Source of the DNA: Caballeronia humi
GTDB taxonomy: Bacteria > Pseudomonadota > Gammaproteobacteria > Burkholderiales > Burkholderiaceae
Direction of reading: 5' to 3'
DNA: 64,000 nt
NCBI RefSeq assembly: GCF_001544475.1
Contig: NZ_FCNW02000007.1
Span: forward strand, 118,784-182,783
The stretch's first letter is position 1; each line of letters starts with the position of its first letter. Shown here piece after piece: positions 17,560 to 26,981 of this stretch. The position numbers were made by a program, and so were the translations under genes. Below the pieces are notes generated by a model. The model saw nothing but the letters and a program-made list of their open reading frames with translations, made no database searches and was not told the origin of the DNA.

Positions 17560-19728
17560 ATGAAGCGAACGACCGCACGATTTCGAGGCCGATTCATGCG
17601 TTATCTGGACGATTTCCGTGCCTGGTCGGCGACCGTGACGGGCCGCCACGCGCGGACCTGGTCCGCGTTTCTCGATGCGCTCGCGCGGCGCCGTCCGGCG
17701 TGGATGTTGTCGCTGGCGTTTGCCGAAGCGAACCTGTCGGAAGGGTTGCGCGCGGCGTGCGCATCGACGGCGATGCTCCTGCTTGGTCAGTTGATGCACG
17801 AGCCGGATTTTTCGTACGCGGCGATCGGCGCTTTCTGGACCTGTCTCGCCGATGCTGCGGGCACCAGCCGCATGCGCTTCGCCTCGATGACGGCGTTCGC
17901 GTTCCTCTCGACGCTCTGCGGCGGGCTGACCGCGTGGGCGTCCGGACTCGGCGCGGCGCCCGCGACAGCCGCGGTGCTGGTCTTTTCGACGCTCGGCGCG
18001 GGGGCGCGCATCTTCGGCGCGGCAGCGTCGCAAGTGGCGATTCTCGGCGCGACGGCGTGCGTCGTGATGGTAGACCGGCCGATGCACGGCGGCGTGGACG
18101 ATGCGCGCTTCCTGCTGCTTTATTTCCTCGGCTGCGCGTTCGCGACGCTGCTCAGTTTCACCATCTGGCGTATCCATCCCTTTGGCCCGCCCCGCGCTGC
18201 GCTGCGCGCGGCGTACCTGCGTCTCGCCGACATGGCGCGCGACTGCGCCCGCCTGCTCGAAAGCGATGACGCCGATGCAGCGCAATGGGCCGCCCATGCG
18301 TCGACGTTCCGGGGCCAGGCGCGCGGCGCCGTGGAAACGGCACGCGCGGCGCTCGGCAAAATGCCGTCGGCGCGCACGGACCGGCGCCGCACCTATGGCG
18401 ATCTGCTGATTGCGCTCGCCAACAGCGAGCAGATCTTCGCGTACCTGATCGCCGTGACCGACGCCTGCGAGCGCAGCCGCGACACGCTGCCGAATCCCCG
18501 TCGAGCGGCGCGCGCGTTGAACGGCATCGCAGCGACGCTGCAGCGCCTCGCCGAGATCGTGACCGGCGAAACCGGAGAACTATCGACGGAACCGCACGAG
18601 CGCCTGCACGCGCTCGGCAAGCGGCTCGACGCCGCGATCGGCGAGCGGACGTCGCTCGAATTCTGCACGGAGCCGGCCGAGGTCGAAGCGGCCGCGCCGC
18701 TCAAAGACTGGCGCGCCGCGCTGCTGAGTGTCCTGCGGCGCGCGGGCGAAACGGTAAAGGCGAACGCGTCGATCGAATCGATCGGGATGCGGCATGCTGC
18801 GCGCGTCGGCGTGGCGACGACGCTCGCGTTCCTCATCGTCCGCGCGCTTCAGGTGCCGTTCGGCTACTGGGCGACGATGGCGACGCTGCTGATTCTCCAG
18901 CCATCGCTAGCGACGAGCTGGACACGCAGTGTCGAACGCGCGGCGGGCAGCGTCGCCGGCGCGCTGTTCGCGGCCGGACTCGGGCTGTTCGTGCATACGC
19001 CGCTCGCGATCTCACTCTTTGTCTTCCCGCTCGTCTGCGCGACGATGGCGTTGCGCACCGTCAGCTATGCGCTCTTCGTGTTCTTCATCACGCCGAGCTT
19101 CGTGCTCGTCGCGGACTTCGCGGCGAGCGTCGGCGCGGGCGAATTCGTGCACGCCGCGACGCGGCTCGGCAACAACGTGCTCGGCTGCGTGATCGCGCTC
19201 GCGGCGACGTTTCTCCTGTGGCCGAGCCGCGAGCCCGCCAGCTTCGACGACAAGCTCGCCCGCGCGATCAGCGCCAATCTCGCTTACCTTGCAGCGGCAC
19301 TCGCGCGGGCCCGCATCGCCGACGCCGAAATCGAACGCGCGCGGCGCGCGGCGGGGCTGGCGAGCAATAACGCGGAGGAGACGCTGGCGCGCCTGCGGCT
19401 CGAACGGCTGAATACGTCCGCGACGGAGGAATTCGGCTCGACCGCGCTCGCGCTGTTGCGGCGCATCGCGGGGACGGCGACGCGCGCGAGGCTCACCGTC
19501 GGCGTCGCAACGACCGACGAGCGTCTGGTCGCCTGGGTGCGCGCGGTCGCGCACGCGCTCGATGCAAGGCTCACCGCCAACGAACGCGCTGAAGCACTGC
19601 GCACGTTCCCGACAACGCGTCTCACGCGTTTGGAAACCGACGCGGTGAATCAGGTGATCGTGTTATCGAACCTGCTGGAGCAGGCTAAGCCTCATCCGCC
19701 TTCAGGGCTTCAATCACGAAGTCGATGA
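17560..19728 (+). CDS. FUSC family transporter (aromatic acid efflux AaeB-like)
   Basis: 722 residues from ATG 17560, preceded by GGAG; an ATG at 17596 (MRYLDDF) is also possible. Two blocks of about five to six membrane helices (roughly residues 60-180 and 400-540) each precede a soluble alpha-helical region, the usual fusaric-acid-resistance layout. The second block includes PFGYWATMATLLILQPSLA, the family signature. Members export aromatic carboxylates. No membrane-fusion partner (AaeA-like) lies next to it. Its last 44 bases overlap the convergent LysR gene. Confidence 0.85.
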   Translation: MKRTTARFRGRFMRYLDDFRAWSATVTGRHARTWSAFLDALARRRPAWMLSLAFAEANLSEGLRAACASTAMLLLGQLMHEPDFSYAAIGAFWTCLADAAGTSRMRFASMTAFAFLSTLCGGLTAWASGLGAAPATAAVLVFSTLGAGARIFGAAASQVAILGATACVVMVDRPMHGGVDDARFLLLYFLGCAFATLLSFTIWRIHPFGPPRAALRAAYLRLADMARDCARLLESDDADAAQWAAHASTFRGQARGAVETARAALGKMPSARTDRRRTYGDLLIALANSEQIFAYLIAVTDACERSRDTLPNPRRAARALNGIAATLQRLAEIVTGETGELSTEPHERLHALGKRLDAAIGERTSLEFCTEPAEVEAAAPLKDWRAALLSVLRRAGETVKANASIESIGMRHAARVGVATTLAFLIVRALQVPFGYWATMATLLILQPSLATSWTRSVERAAGSVAGALFAAGLGLFVHTPLAISLFVFPLVCATMALRTVSYALFVFFITPSFVLVADFAASVGAGEFVHAATRLGNNVLGCVIALAATFLLWPSREPASFDDKLARAISANLAYLAAALARARIADAEIERARRAAGLASNNAEETLARLRLERLNTSATEEFGSTALALLRRIAGTATRARLTVGVATTDERLVAWVRAVAHALDARLTANERAEALRTFPTTRLTRLETDAVNQVIVLSNLLEQAKPHPPSGLQSRSR

Positions 19729-20602
19729 ACGCCCGCACTTTTGCCGCAGGCAAGTGGCGTGACGGATAAAGCGCGTAGAGCCCAAACGACTCGCCCGTAA
19801 AGTTGCCAAGCAGTTCGACAAGGCGGCCTTTATCGATCAGTGCCTGCACGCCGCTCGCCTTGATACGCGCGATACCCGCGCCCGCGAGACACGCGCCGAG
19901 CAACGTTCCCGCGTCGTTCACGAGGAGACGCCCCGACGTCTTCGCGGGAATGACCTTGCGCCCCGACTTGTATGCCCATTCGAGCGGCTGCCCCGTCACC
20001 GTGCTGCGCATCTGGATGCACGCGTGACCGGCGAGATCGGCGGGCGTTGCAGGCCGTCCGTGCTTGCGGATATACGCGGGCGACGCGACCGTCACGGTGC
20101 GCGTATCGAGCAATTTTCGTGCGACGAGCGTCGATGCGGGCGGCTGTCCGAAGCGCACGGCAATGTCGAAACCTTCGGCGATCAGGTCGCCCAGTTGTTC
20201 ACGCGACGCGAGTTCGAGCGAAATCTCCGGATAGCGGTCGAGGAACTTCGCGATGTGCGGAGTGAGCATCCGTCGCGAGAAAAACGGATCGACGTTCACG
20301 CGCAGGCGCCCACGCACCGCTTCCGACGATCCCGCGGTGAGCGTCATCGCATCGCCGATGCCGGCGATCAACGGGGCGATGTCTTCGTAGAGACGGCGGC
20401 CTTCGTCAGTGAGGGCGACGGAGCGCGTCGTGCGGTCGAAGAGGCGCACGCCTATGCGCGACTCCAGCCGGCCGAGCGCGCGGCTCACGCCGGAAGGTGT
20501 CAGGCCCAGCGTCTCGGCGGCGCGCGCGAAGCTGCCGCTTTCCACGATCGCCGCGAGAACGCTGACGTTCGCGAGCATCCGTCCATCGAAATTCATGTTC
20601 AT
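19685..20602 (-). CDS. LysR family transcriptional regulator
   Basis: 305 residues from ATG 20602; another ATG lies two codons later. HTH: SFARAAETLGLTPSGVSRAL. The periplasmic-binding-like effector domain follows (GRLRVNVDPFFSRRM...). It resembles the CrgA/DmlR-like subgroup (RLFDRTTRSVALTDEG). It is divergent from the NmrA-like gene with two short inverted repeats between, so that gene is the probable target. Confidence 0.88.
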   Translation of the reverse strand: MNMNFDGRMLANVSVLAAIVESGSFARAAETLGLTPSGVSRALGRLESRIGVRLFDRTTRSVALTDEGRRLYEDIAPLIAGIGDAMTLTAGSSEAVRGRLRVNVDPFFSRRMLTPHIAKFLDRYPEISLELASREQLGDLIAEGFDIAVRFGQPPASTLVARKLLDTRTVTVASPAYIRKHGRPATPADLAGHACIQMRSTVTGQPLEWAYKSGRKVIPAKTSGRLLVNDAGTLLGACLAGAGIARIKASGVQALIDKGRLVELLGNFTGESFGLYALYPSRHLPAAKVRAFIDFVIEALKADEA

Positions 20603-20634
20603 CACTCGTGATTCGAAGTCACTAATTATGTGAC
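20601..20634. promoter_or_regulatory. Two inverted repeats, candidate LysR operator
   Basis: ATCAC-TC-GTGAT (20601-20612) and GTCAC-7 nt-GTGAC (20618-20634) sit side by side at the start of the LysR gene and upstream of the divergent gene. The GTCAC...GTGAC element fits a LysR recognition site. The first repeat covers the LysR start, suiting autorepression. Confidence 0.45.
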
Positions 20635-20702
20635 ACGCAGTCGATTCCATCAACGATCGATGGCGCCTATGATGCACTCAATTACCCAAGGAGAAAGACC
20701 CC

Positions 20703-21569
20703 ATGTATGCAATCACAGGCATTACCGGACAAGTCGGTGGGGCGCTCGCGGAAGCGTTGTTGGCGGCGCAACAGGACGTTCGGGCCGTCGTGCGCGATGC
20801 GCGCAAGGGCCACGCATGGACCGCGCGCGGCTGCGAACTCGCACTCGCCGATATGTCCGACGCGGCGGCGCTGACAAAAGCGTTCGAAGGCGCCGATGGC
20901 GTCTTCATTCTCCCGCCGCCCGAGTTCGATCCGGCGCCGGGTTTTCCGGAAGCGCGCGCCGTCATCGACGCCGTGAAGACCGCGCTGGAAGTGGCGCGTC
21001 CGGGCAAGGTCGTGTGTCTTTCGACGATCGGCGCGCAGGCCACGCAATCGAACCTGCTGACACAACGCACGCTGATGGAACGCGCCTTCGCCGGTCTGCC
21101 GATGCCGGTCACGTTCCTGCGTCCCGCGTGGTTCATGGAGAACGCCGCGTGGGACGTGGCGCCCGCGCGCGATACGGGCGTGATCGCGAGTTTTCTGCAA
21201 CCGCTCGACAAACCCGTGCCGATGGTCGCGACGGCGGACATAGGACGCGTCGCCGCGCGGTTGTTGATGGAGGATTGGAGCGGCCATCGCATCGTCGAAC
21301 TGGAAGGACCGCAGCGCGTGACACCCAACGACATTGCCGCGACGTTCGCGCGCATCCTCGGTCGTCCGGTGCGTGCGGAAGCCGTCGAGCGCGAGACATG
21401 GGGCACGCTCTTTCGTTCTCAAGGCACGAGAGATCCGATGCCGCGCATTCAGATGCTCGACGGCTTCAACGAAGGCTGGATCGCGTTCGAACAGGACGCG
21501 GCCAATATCGTGAAGGGCGATACTGGCCTCGAGTCTGTGTTGCGTGGTCTTGTCCAGCGCGCGCAATGA
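20703..21569 (+). CDS. NmrA/SDR family NAD(P)-binding oxidoreductase
   Basis: 288 residues; AAGGAG precedes the ATG. Atypical SDR with the dinucleotide motif GITGQVGGALAEALL at the N-terminus and FLRPAWFMENAAWD in the region that replaces the classical Tyr-Lys pair. It resembles NAD(P)H:quinone oxidoreductase QorB and azoreductase-like NmrA proteins. Its control by the divergent LysR would fit an inducible response to quinones or electrophiles; that is inference. Confidence 0.85.
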   Translation: MYAITGITGQVGGALAEALLAAQQDVRAVVRDARKGHAWTARGCELALADMSDAAALTKAFEGADGVFILPPPEFDPAPGFPEARAVIDAVKTALEVARPGKVVCLSTIGAQATQSNLLTQRTLMERAFAGLPMPVTFLRPAWFMENAAWDVAPARDTGVIASFLQPLDKPVPMVATADIGRVAARLLMEDWSGHRIVELEGPQRVTPNDIAATFARILGRPVRAEAVERETWGTLFRSQGTRDPMPRIQMLDGFNEGWIAFEQDAANIVKGDTGLESVLRGLVQRAQ

Positions 21570-22538
21570 TCACGAACTCATATGCAGCGTCCCGTTGACG
21601 CCCGCCGGGAAGAACCCGCCCTTGGTGGCCGACGCGCTCGTGAGATACACGATGTTGAGCACGTCGCCGGGGCTGCGGCTGAACGCGAGGCCGTTCTGAT
21701 CGAGCGGGACGATGTTGGCGATGTCGGGCGTCGCGCCGACGATGCCCTGATCGTCGTCGACGGTGTTGTCGAGACTGTCGCGTGCGTCCGAAATCGCGCC
21801 GGCGGCTGTGCGCAGGCTCGGCGTCTGCAGGCCTTTGGCGTAGAGCGTCGTGCGCACGATGCCCGCGTGATACGCCTCGGCTGCGAGGATGCCGGCCGCC
21901 GCTTCGAGATACGTCTTGTTCGTGATCAGTGGCGACGCGCCCTTGTACGCGGTCACGCCGACATCCTCGAAGATGAACGCGCCGAGCAGGAAGTTGTTGT
22001 CATTCAGGTACGGATTGAACGCGACGCCCGCGCCGACCAGTCCCGCCGCGCGAGCCGCCGTCGAGAACGCGCCGTTCGGATCGATGCCGCCGATATCGAT
22101 CGCCGGTTGCGCCACCGCCGAGCCGCCCAACGCCGTGCGCAGGAAGGCGACGTGCTCCATCTCGTCGCGCGCGATCTCCTTCGCGTACTGCGCGACGAGC
22201 GGGTCCTGGAACGGCACCTGCGATCCGCCGATCACGGCGCCCTGCGTGCCTTGTCCGCCGAGCATGCCGGCGGGCAGCCCCGCGCCCGTCACCGCGTACG
22301 CATAGAACTGCGCTTCCAGATATTCGAGGTTGAGCGCGAAGTTGAGGATCTCTTCGTCGGTCGGCGTGGTCGTGCTCGCCATCACGTTATTGCCCGAGCC
22401 GCCCCCGCACGCGCTGATCAGCGTGCCGCCGATCAGACCCAGCCCCAGGCCGCCCGCATTGCGAAAGAACTGCCGGCGTTGCGCGCGCCGCTCACCGCGG
22501 CGGTCCATCACACCCATCAGCACCGATGCATCGTTCAT
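21570..22538 (-). CDS. Ferritin-like domain protein, putative lipoprotein
   Basis: 322 residues from ATG 22538, with AAGGAG upstream. The N-terminus [19 protein letters not shown] is twin-arginine-like and is followed by LISACGGG, a lipobox-like site. The ferritin-like region carries [16 protein letters not shown] and [17 protein letters not shown], giving candidate diiron ligands E, ExxH. Relatives are often called desiccation-related proteins. Envelope location and iron binding are inferred. Confidence 0.82.
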   Translation of the reverse strand: MNDASVLMGVMDRRGERRAQRRQFFRNAGGLGLGLIGGTLISACGGGSGNNVMASTTTPTDEEILNFALNLEYLEAQFYAYAVTGAGLPAGMLGGQGTQGAVIGGSQVPFQDPLVAQYAKEIARDEMEHVAFLRTALGGSAVAQPAIDIGGIDPNGAFSTAARAAGLVGAGVAFNPYLNDNNFLLGAFIFEDVGVTAYKGASPLITNKTYLEAAAGILAAEAYHAGIVRTTLYAKGLQTPSLRTAAGAISDARDSLDNTVDDDQGIVGATPDIANIVPLDQNGLAFSRSPGDVLNIVYLTSASATKGGFFPAGVNGTLHMSS

Positions 22539-22801
22539 GGTCATCTCCTTCATGGATTCGCTGGTTGTAGGCATGCCTGCGAAGCAGCGCGCTCTGGGGA
22601 CAAGAGACGGCCTTGCGCGATAGGACGATGGGACTCGCGGGCGTGAAGCGGCATCGGTCGCGAACGTGCGCGAGCTTGCGTGCCGCATTCAGATGCAGTT
22701 ACGAGCGCGCGATCCGGACGGATGCACGGCGATGGAGAAATAGTTAGGCGGGGGAAAGACTTGCCGAAGCGAGCGGGGGTTTCGGCAAGCGTTACGGTGC
22801 T

Positions 22802-23338
22802 TTATCGGCGTTTAGCCCAGAACTCACGCTGCACGCGCAGCACTTCCTCTTCGACCTCGGCCACCGGCCCGATCAGATCGACGGGCTTCTGGCAGTGATC
22901 GAAGACATAGCGCGACGCGACGCTCATCGTCGGATTCTCGGCGTGGTCGCCGGTGGCTTCGAGCAGGCGCGCTTCGGTCATGCCGAACACAACGCGGCCG
23001 ATGTTCGCCCAGTACGCCGTGCCCGCGCACATGCAGCACGGCTCGACGGTCGTGTAGAGCGTGCAACTCCACAAATACCCTGGCGTGAAGTTGAGCGCCG
23101 CAACGCGCGCCAGCACCGACTCGGCGTGATTCACCGTATCGACGTTGCCTTGCTCCATCAGCACGCTCTCCTGATCCGGTCCGACGAGGATCGCGCCGAA
23201 CGGATGATGACCCATCAGCGTCGCGCGCTCGGCGACGGCGCTCGCGTGCCGCAGATGCCGCACGATCTGCTCGCGCGTGGGCGCGAGGCCTTGCGCGGGC
23301 CAGGTGTCATTTGCGATGGAACGCGTGTCGATGCTCAT
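22802..23338 (-). CDS. Nucleoside/guanine deaminase-like zinc deaminase
   Basis: 178 residues. Cytidine-deaminase fold with zinc motif VNHAESV (HAE) and TTVEPCCMCAGTAYW (PCxxC). This combination is typical of the tRNA-adenosine/guanine/nucleobase deaminase branch (MafB19-like). It deaminates a purine or related base in the cytoplasm; the exact substrate cannot be read from the sequence. It stands alone between the ferritin-like and SRPBCC genes. Confidence 0.87.
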   Translation of the reverse strand: MSIDTRSIANDTWPAQGLAPTREQIVRHLRHASAVAERATLMGHHPFGAILVGPDQESVLMEQGNVDTVNHAESVLARVAALNFTPGYLWSCTLYTTVEPCCMCAGTAYWANIGRVVFGMTEARLLEATGDHAENPTMSVASRYVFDHCQKPVDLIGPVAEVEEEVLRVQREFWAKRR

Positions 23339-23372
23339 AAGGTTCGCTCTCTGCCGGGCCGATGAAGAACGG

Positions 23373-23831
23373 TCAGTCTACCTTCTTCGCAAACACGACT
23401 TCGCCTGTTTCGAGCAGCGACTTGAGGTTCGAGAGAATGCGCGGCCATCCGCCCGACACGGCGTGGATGAGCTTCGAATCGGCGCGGTCGATCGAATGGG
23501 TGATGGTCAGCTTCGTCGCGCCATCAACGGGTTCGATCTCGTACACGCAGCGCGAGAATCCTTCGGCCGCCAGTTCCGGCTTGAACTCGTTGCGCCATTT
23601 CAGCACGAGACGGCGCGGCGGATCGCTCTCCAGGACTTCGCCCGCATCGGCGATGCGGCCGTCCTCGAAGACCATGCGCCACGACGAGCCGGACTTCCAG
23701 TCGCTCTCCTGATGCATGCCGAACCAGTATTGCTTCACGAATTCGGGGCTCGTCAGCGCGGCCCATACCTTCTCGGGCGTGGTGCGGATGAACGTGACGT
23801 AGACGAATGTGGAAGTGGGCACGTCAGTCAT
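23373..23831 (-). CDS. SRPBCC/AHSA1 family protein
   Basis: 152 residues from ATG 23831 (MTDVPTSTFVYVTFI). START-like fold with TTPEKVWAALTSPEFVKQYW at the N-terminus and GWPRILSNLKSLLETGE at the C-terminus, as in activator-of-Hsp90 homologues of bacteria. Its start overlaps the ArsR stop by 8 bases, the usual pairing of these two families. The function of such pairs is poorly known; small-molecule binding is the best guess. Confidence 0.87.
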   Translation of the reverse strand: MTDVPTSTFVYVTFIRTTPEKVWAALTSPEFVKQYWFGMHQESDWKSGSSWRMVFEDGRIADAGEVLESDPPRRLVLKWRNEFKPELAAEGFSRCVYEIEPVDGATKLTITHSIDRADSKLIHAVSGGWPRILSNLKSLLETGEVVFAKKVD

Positions 23832-24147
23832 GATCTTCTCCTTCGAGGGTCTTCTTGAGGTCGGACAGGGCGCTGAGTCTCGGACGTTCAAACTTGCCGA
23901 TCCAGCGCTCGGCGATCTCGTTGATCGGAACGGGATTGATGAAATGCAGCTTCTCGCGGCCGTGGCGCTGGCACGCGACGAGGTTCGCTTCTTCAAGGAT
24001 CGCGAGATGCTTCGTGACCGCCTGACGCGACATGGCGAGCCCCTGACACAGATCGCCGAGCGTCTGGCCATTTCTCGCGTGCAGCCGGTCCAGCAAGAGC
24101 CTGCGGCTTGAGTCCGCGAGAGCACGAAACACCGCGTCGTCGTTCAT
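23824..24147 (-). CDS. ArsR family winged-helix regulator
   Basis: 107 residues from ATG 24147 (MNDDAVFRALADSSRR). HTH with TLGDLCQGLAMSRQAVTKHL and wing KHLAILEEANLVACQRHGRE. There is no metal-binding ELCVCDL motif, so it is a non-metal member, as usual for ArsR genes fused to SRPBCC partners. A perfect 22-bp palindrome 8 bases upstream of the start is its likely operator. Confidence 0.88.
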   Translation of the reverse strand: MNDDAVFRALADSSRRLLLDRLHARNGQTLGDLCQGLAMSRQAVTKHLAILEEANLVACQRHGREKLHFINPVPINEIAERWIGKFERPRLSALSDLKKTLEGEDHD

Positions 24148-24155
24148 GGAATCAT

Positions 24156-24177
24156 CATGCAACCATTTGGTTGCATG
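24156..24177. promoter_or_regulatory. Perfect 22-bp palindrome, ArsR operator
   Basis: CATGCAACCA-TT-TGGTTGCATG is immediately upstream of the ArsR start, as expected for autorepression. The divergent epoxide hydrolase begins 86 bases away and might share control. Confidence 0.7.
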
Positions 24178-24262
24178 TCAAGCGGAACGTGATGTATGCC
24201 TGATTTCGCGGGCGCTGATAATCTGCGATGTCACGCTCGTCGTCGAAAAGGTGGGCCACGCC

Positions 24263-25420
24263 ATGAACCACGCACCGATTCCGTTTTCACTGCGAGTCGC
24301 CGATGAAGACATCGCCGATTTGAAGGCACGCCTCGCCCGAACGCGCTTTCCGGATCAGGCGCCCGGCGACGCCTGGCAGTTTGGCACCGACGTGACGTAT
24401 CTGCGCGATCTCGTCGACTACTGGCGTGACGATTTCGACTGGCGAGCGCAGGAAGCCGCGCTCAATGCGTTTCCGCAATTCGAGGTCGGGCTGCACGGCA
24501 TCCGTCTGCACTACCTTCATATCGAAGGCAACGGCCCCGCGCCGATGCCGCTTCTGCTTCTCCACGGCTGGCCCGGCTCGGTGTTCGAATTCCTCGAAAT
24601 CATCCCGCGTCTCACCGACCCCGCACGCTTCGGCGGCGATCCGCGCGATGCGTTCACGGTCGTCGTGCCGTCGTTGCCGGGGTACGGCTTGTCGTTCAGC
24701 CCGAACCAGCCGCGCTTCGACGTCCCCGCAATGGCCGACTGCGTCTTCGACCTGATGCGCGACGTGCTCGGCTACGAGCGCTTCGGCGTGCAAGGCGGCG
24801 ACTGGGGCGCAGCGGTAGCGAGCCGTCTCGCGTACGCGCGCGCGGACGCGATTATCGGCGTGCATGTGAACCTGCTGTCGGCTGTGAGCCGCGATCCCGC
24901 CGCCTATCCGAACCCGACCGACGACGAGCGCCGCTACCTCGACGAACTCGCACGCTGGACGCAGGAAGAGGGCGGCTACATCGCGATCCAGGGGACGCGG
25001 CCGCAGTCGCTCGCGTTCGGTCTCACCGATTCGCCGGCCGGGCTCGCGGCGTGGATCGTCGAAAAATTTCAGGCGTGGTCGGATTGCGGCGGCGAACCCG
25101 AGCGCGCGATCAGCCGCGACCGCATGCTCGCCGATATCGCGTTCTACTGGTTCACGGGGTCGATCAACGCGTCGTTCTGGCCATACTACGGGCGGTTGCA
25201 CGGCGCGGTCATCCTGCCGCCGGGCGACACGATTTCGGTGCCCGCCGCGCACGCCGCGTTCCCGCGCGAAATGATCCGGCCACCGCATTCGGCCGCCGAG
25301 CGCGTGTTCACCGATCTTCGCCAGTGGACCGTCATGCCGAAGGGCGGGCACTTCGCGGCGCTGGAGCAGCCGGAATTGCTTGCCGATGATGTGCGGACGT
25401 TCTTCGGAACGTTGCGTTAG
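24263..25420 (+). CDS. Epoxide hydrolase (microsomal type)
   Basis: 385 residues from ATG 24263. The N-terminal EHN domain (DIADLKARLARTRFPDQ) precedes the alpha/beta hydrolase core: oxyanion motif LLHGWPGSVFEF, nucleophile Asp in VQGGDWGAAVASRLAYA, catalytic His in PKGGHFAALEQPE and tyrosines in the lid (FWPYYGRLHG). It opens epoxides to diols by a covalent ester intermediate. No signal peptide. It stands alone, divergent from ArsR. Confidence 0.9.
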   Translation: MNHAPIPFSLRVADEDIADLKARLARTRFPDQAPGDAWQFGTDVTYLRDLVDYWRDDFDWRAQEAALNAFPQFEVGLHGIRLHYLHIEGNGPAPMPLLLLHGWPGSVFEFLEIIPRLTDPARFGGDPRDAFTVVVPSLPGYGLSFSPNQPRFDVPAMADCVFDLMRDVLGYERFGVQGGDWGAAVASRLAYARADAIIGVHVNLLSAVSRDPAAYPNPTDDERRYLDELARWTQEEGGYIAIQGTRPQSLAFGLTDSPAGLAAWIVEKFQAWSDCGGEPERAISRDRMLADIAFYWFTGSINASFWPYYGRLHGAVILPPGDTISVPAAHAAFPREMIRPPHSAAERVFTDLRQWTVMPKGGHFAALEQPELLADDVRTFFGTLR

Positions 25421-25499
25421 GGTCGGGCCGGTGTTCGGGCGCGCTTGCAAATAGCGCAATTGAAAACGCGCCGCCGACCGGCATTCATGGGAGAGGCAC

Positions 25500-26723
25500 A
25501 TGAAGCGAATCGTGGTAATCGGAGCGGGTTTCGCGGGACTGTGGAGCGCGGTCGGTGCGGCGCGCAAGCTCGATGAACTGCATGTGAGCGCGGACGACGT
25601 GGAGGTCGTCGTCGTGAATCCGACGGCATATCACAGCATTCGCGTGCGCAACTATGAGTCACGGTTGGACGAAACGCTTGTACCGCTTGCCGACGTGTTC
25701 GATCCGATCGGCGTTCGTCTGATCGAAGGGGCGGCCTCGCAAATCGACACGGCTAACCGCCGCGTGTCGGTCGATTCCACTGAGCCGCTCGAACTCGACT
25801 ACGACCGCCTCGTGTTCGCGGCAGGCAGCACGCTCGTGCATCCCGCGATACCGGGCCTCGCCGACTACTCATTCGACGTCGATACCTATGCCAGCGCCTG
25901 CAAGCTCCAGGCGCATCTGCACGGGCTTGCGTCGCGCGCGGCGCCGGCGGGGCGCTATACGGCCGTGGTCGTCGGCGCGGGGCTGACGGGCGTCGAACTC
26001 GCCGCCGAATTGCCAGCGCGGCTCCGCGGCATCGTCCCGGAGGCGGATCGTCAGGCGATCCGCGTGATCCTCGCCGACCGCTCGCCGAAAATCGGCCAGG
26101 CGATGGGCGGCGCGCAGCCCGTGATCGAACGCGCGATGCGCGAGCTGGGCGTCGAGCTGCTGCCGGGCGTATCGCTCAAATCGCTCGATGCCGATGGTGT
26201 CGAGTTCAGCAACGGCGAGCGCGTCGAGGCCGCGACGGTCGCGTGGTGCGGCGGCATGCGCGCGAGTCCGCTCGCGGCGCAGTTTCCGGTCGTGGCGGAC
26301 GGGTTCGGCCGCGTGCCCGTCGATGTGTTCCTGCGAGTGGAGGGCGTCGCCGGCGCGTTCGCGGCCGGCGACTGCGCGTGGCTGCCGATCGACGGCATGA
26401 GGCCCTCGGTGATGTCCTGCCAGCACGGCCGGCCGATGGGGCGCTACGCCGGGCACAACGTCGTCTGCGATCTGTACGGCCTGCCGATGCTGCCGCTGCG
26501 GATCGACTGGTACACGACGATTCTCGACCTCGGTCCGTGGGGCGCGGTCTACACGGAAGGGTGGGACCGCCACCTGGTATCGGAAGGCGAGGCAGCGAAG
26601 CGCACCAAGCAGACGATCAATTGCGATCGCATCTACCCGCCGCGCACGCGCGTGCGCGAGGACATTCTGCAAGCCGCCGCGCCCATCGTGCAGACGCCGC
26701 CGAAGACGATGCGCGCGCAATAG
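25500..26723 (+). CDS. NAD(P)/FAD-dependent oxidoreductase, NADH dehydrogenase type II-like
   Basis: 407 residues; GGGAGAGG precedes the ATG. FAD motif VIGAGFAGLWSAVGAA at the N-terminus, NAD motif VVGAGLTGVELAAEL near residue 155, and AGDCAW before the C-terminal region. This is the single-chain NDH-2/ferredoxin-NAD reductase-like fold; it probably passes electrons from NADH to quinone at the membrane face. It stands alone. Confidence 0.85.
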   Translation: MKRIVVIGAGFAGLWSAVGAARKLDELHVSADDVEVVVVNPTAYHSIRVRNYESRLDETLVPLADVFDPIGVRLIEGAASQIDTANRRVSVDSTEPLELDYDRLVFAAGSTLVHPAIPGLADYSFDVDTYASACKLQAHLHGLASRAAPAGRYTAVVVGAGLTGVELAAELPARLRGIVPEADRQAIRVILADRSPKIGQAMGGAQPVIERAMRELGVELLPGVSLKSLDADGVEFSNGERVEAATVAWCGGMRASPLAAQFPVVADGFGRVPVDVFLRVEGVAGAFAAGDCAWLPIDGMRPSVMSCQHGRPMGRYAGHNVVCDLYGLPMLPLRIDWYTTILDLGPWGAVYTEGWDRHLVSEGEAAKRTKQTINCDRIYPPRTRVREDILQAAAPIVQTPPKTMRAQ

Positions 26724-26835
26724 GCATCGGGCATCGGGCGTCGCGGTTGCTGTCGATCCGTGGGACTACATGGCCGCGCGGCGCAAGTCAGGAAGACGCT
26801 TACTTAGGCGTTGTATTTTTGTAAAAAAGTGTTGT

Positions 26836-26854
26836 AAATGCGAATCAGTTTCAT
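26836..26854. promoter_or_regulatory. Candidate Fur box upstream of the TonB receptor
   Basis: A 19-base AATGCGAAT...TTTCAT element resembles the Fur 19-mer GATAATGATAATCATTATC in its flanks. It is 128 bases upstream of the receptor start in an AT-rich stretch. The match is imperfect. Confidence 0.4.
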
Positions 26855-26981
26855 CTATGATTGCGCTCGCCATCTTCGTTTCACCTACCGCTTTCAACCA
26901 CTGTTAATTCACGCGCTACGAGCGATGACGCCCAGCTATTCCAAGGCTGCGCGGCGTACGCCCCTGCTCGACCAAAAAAAC

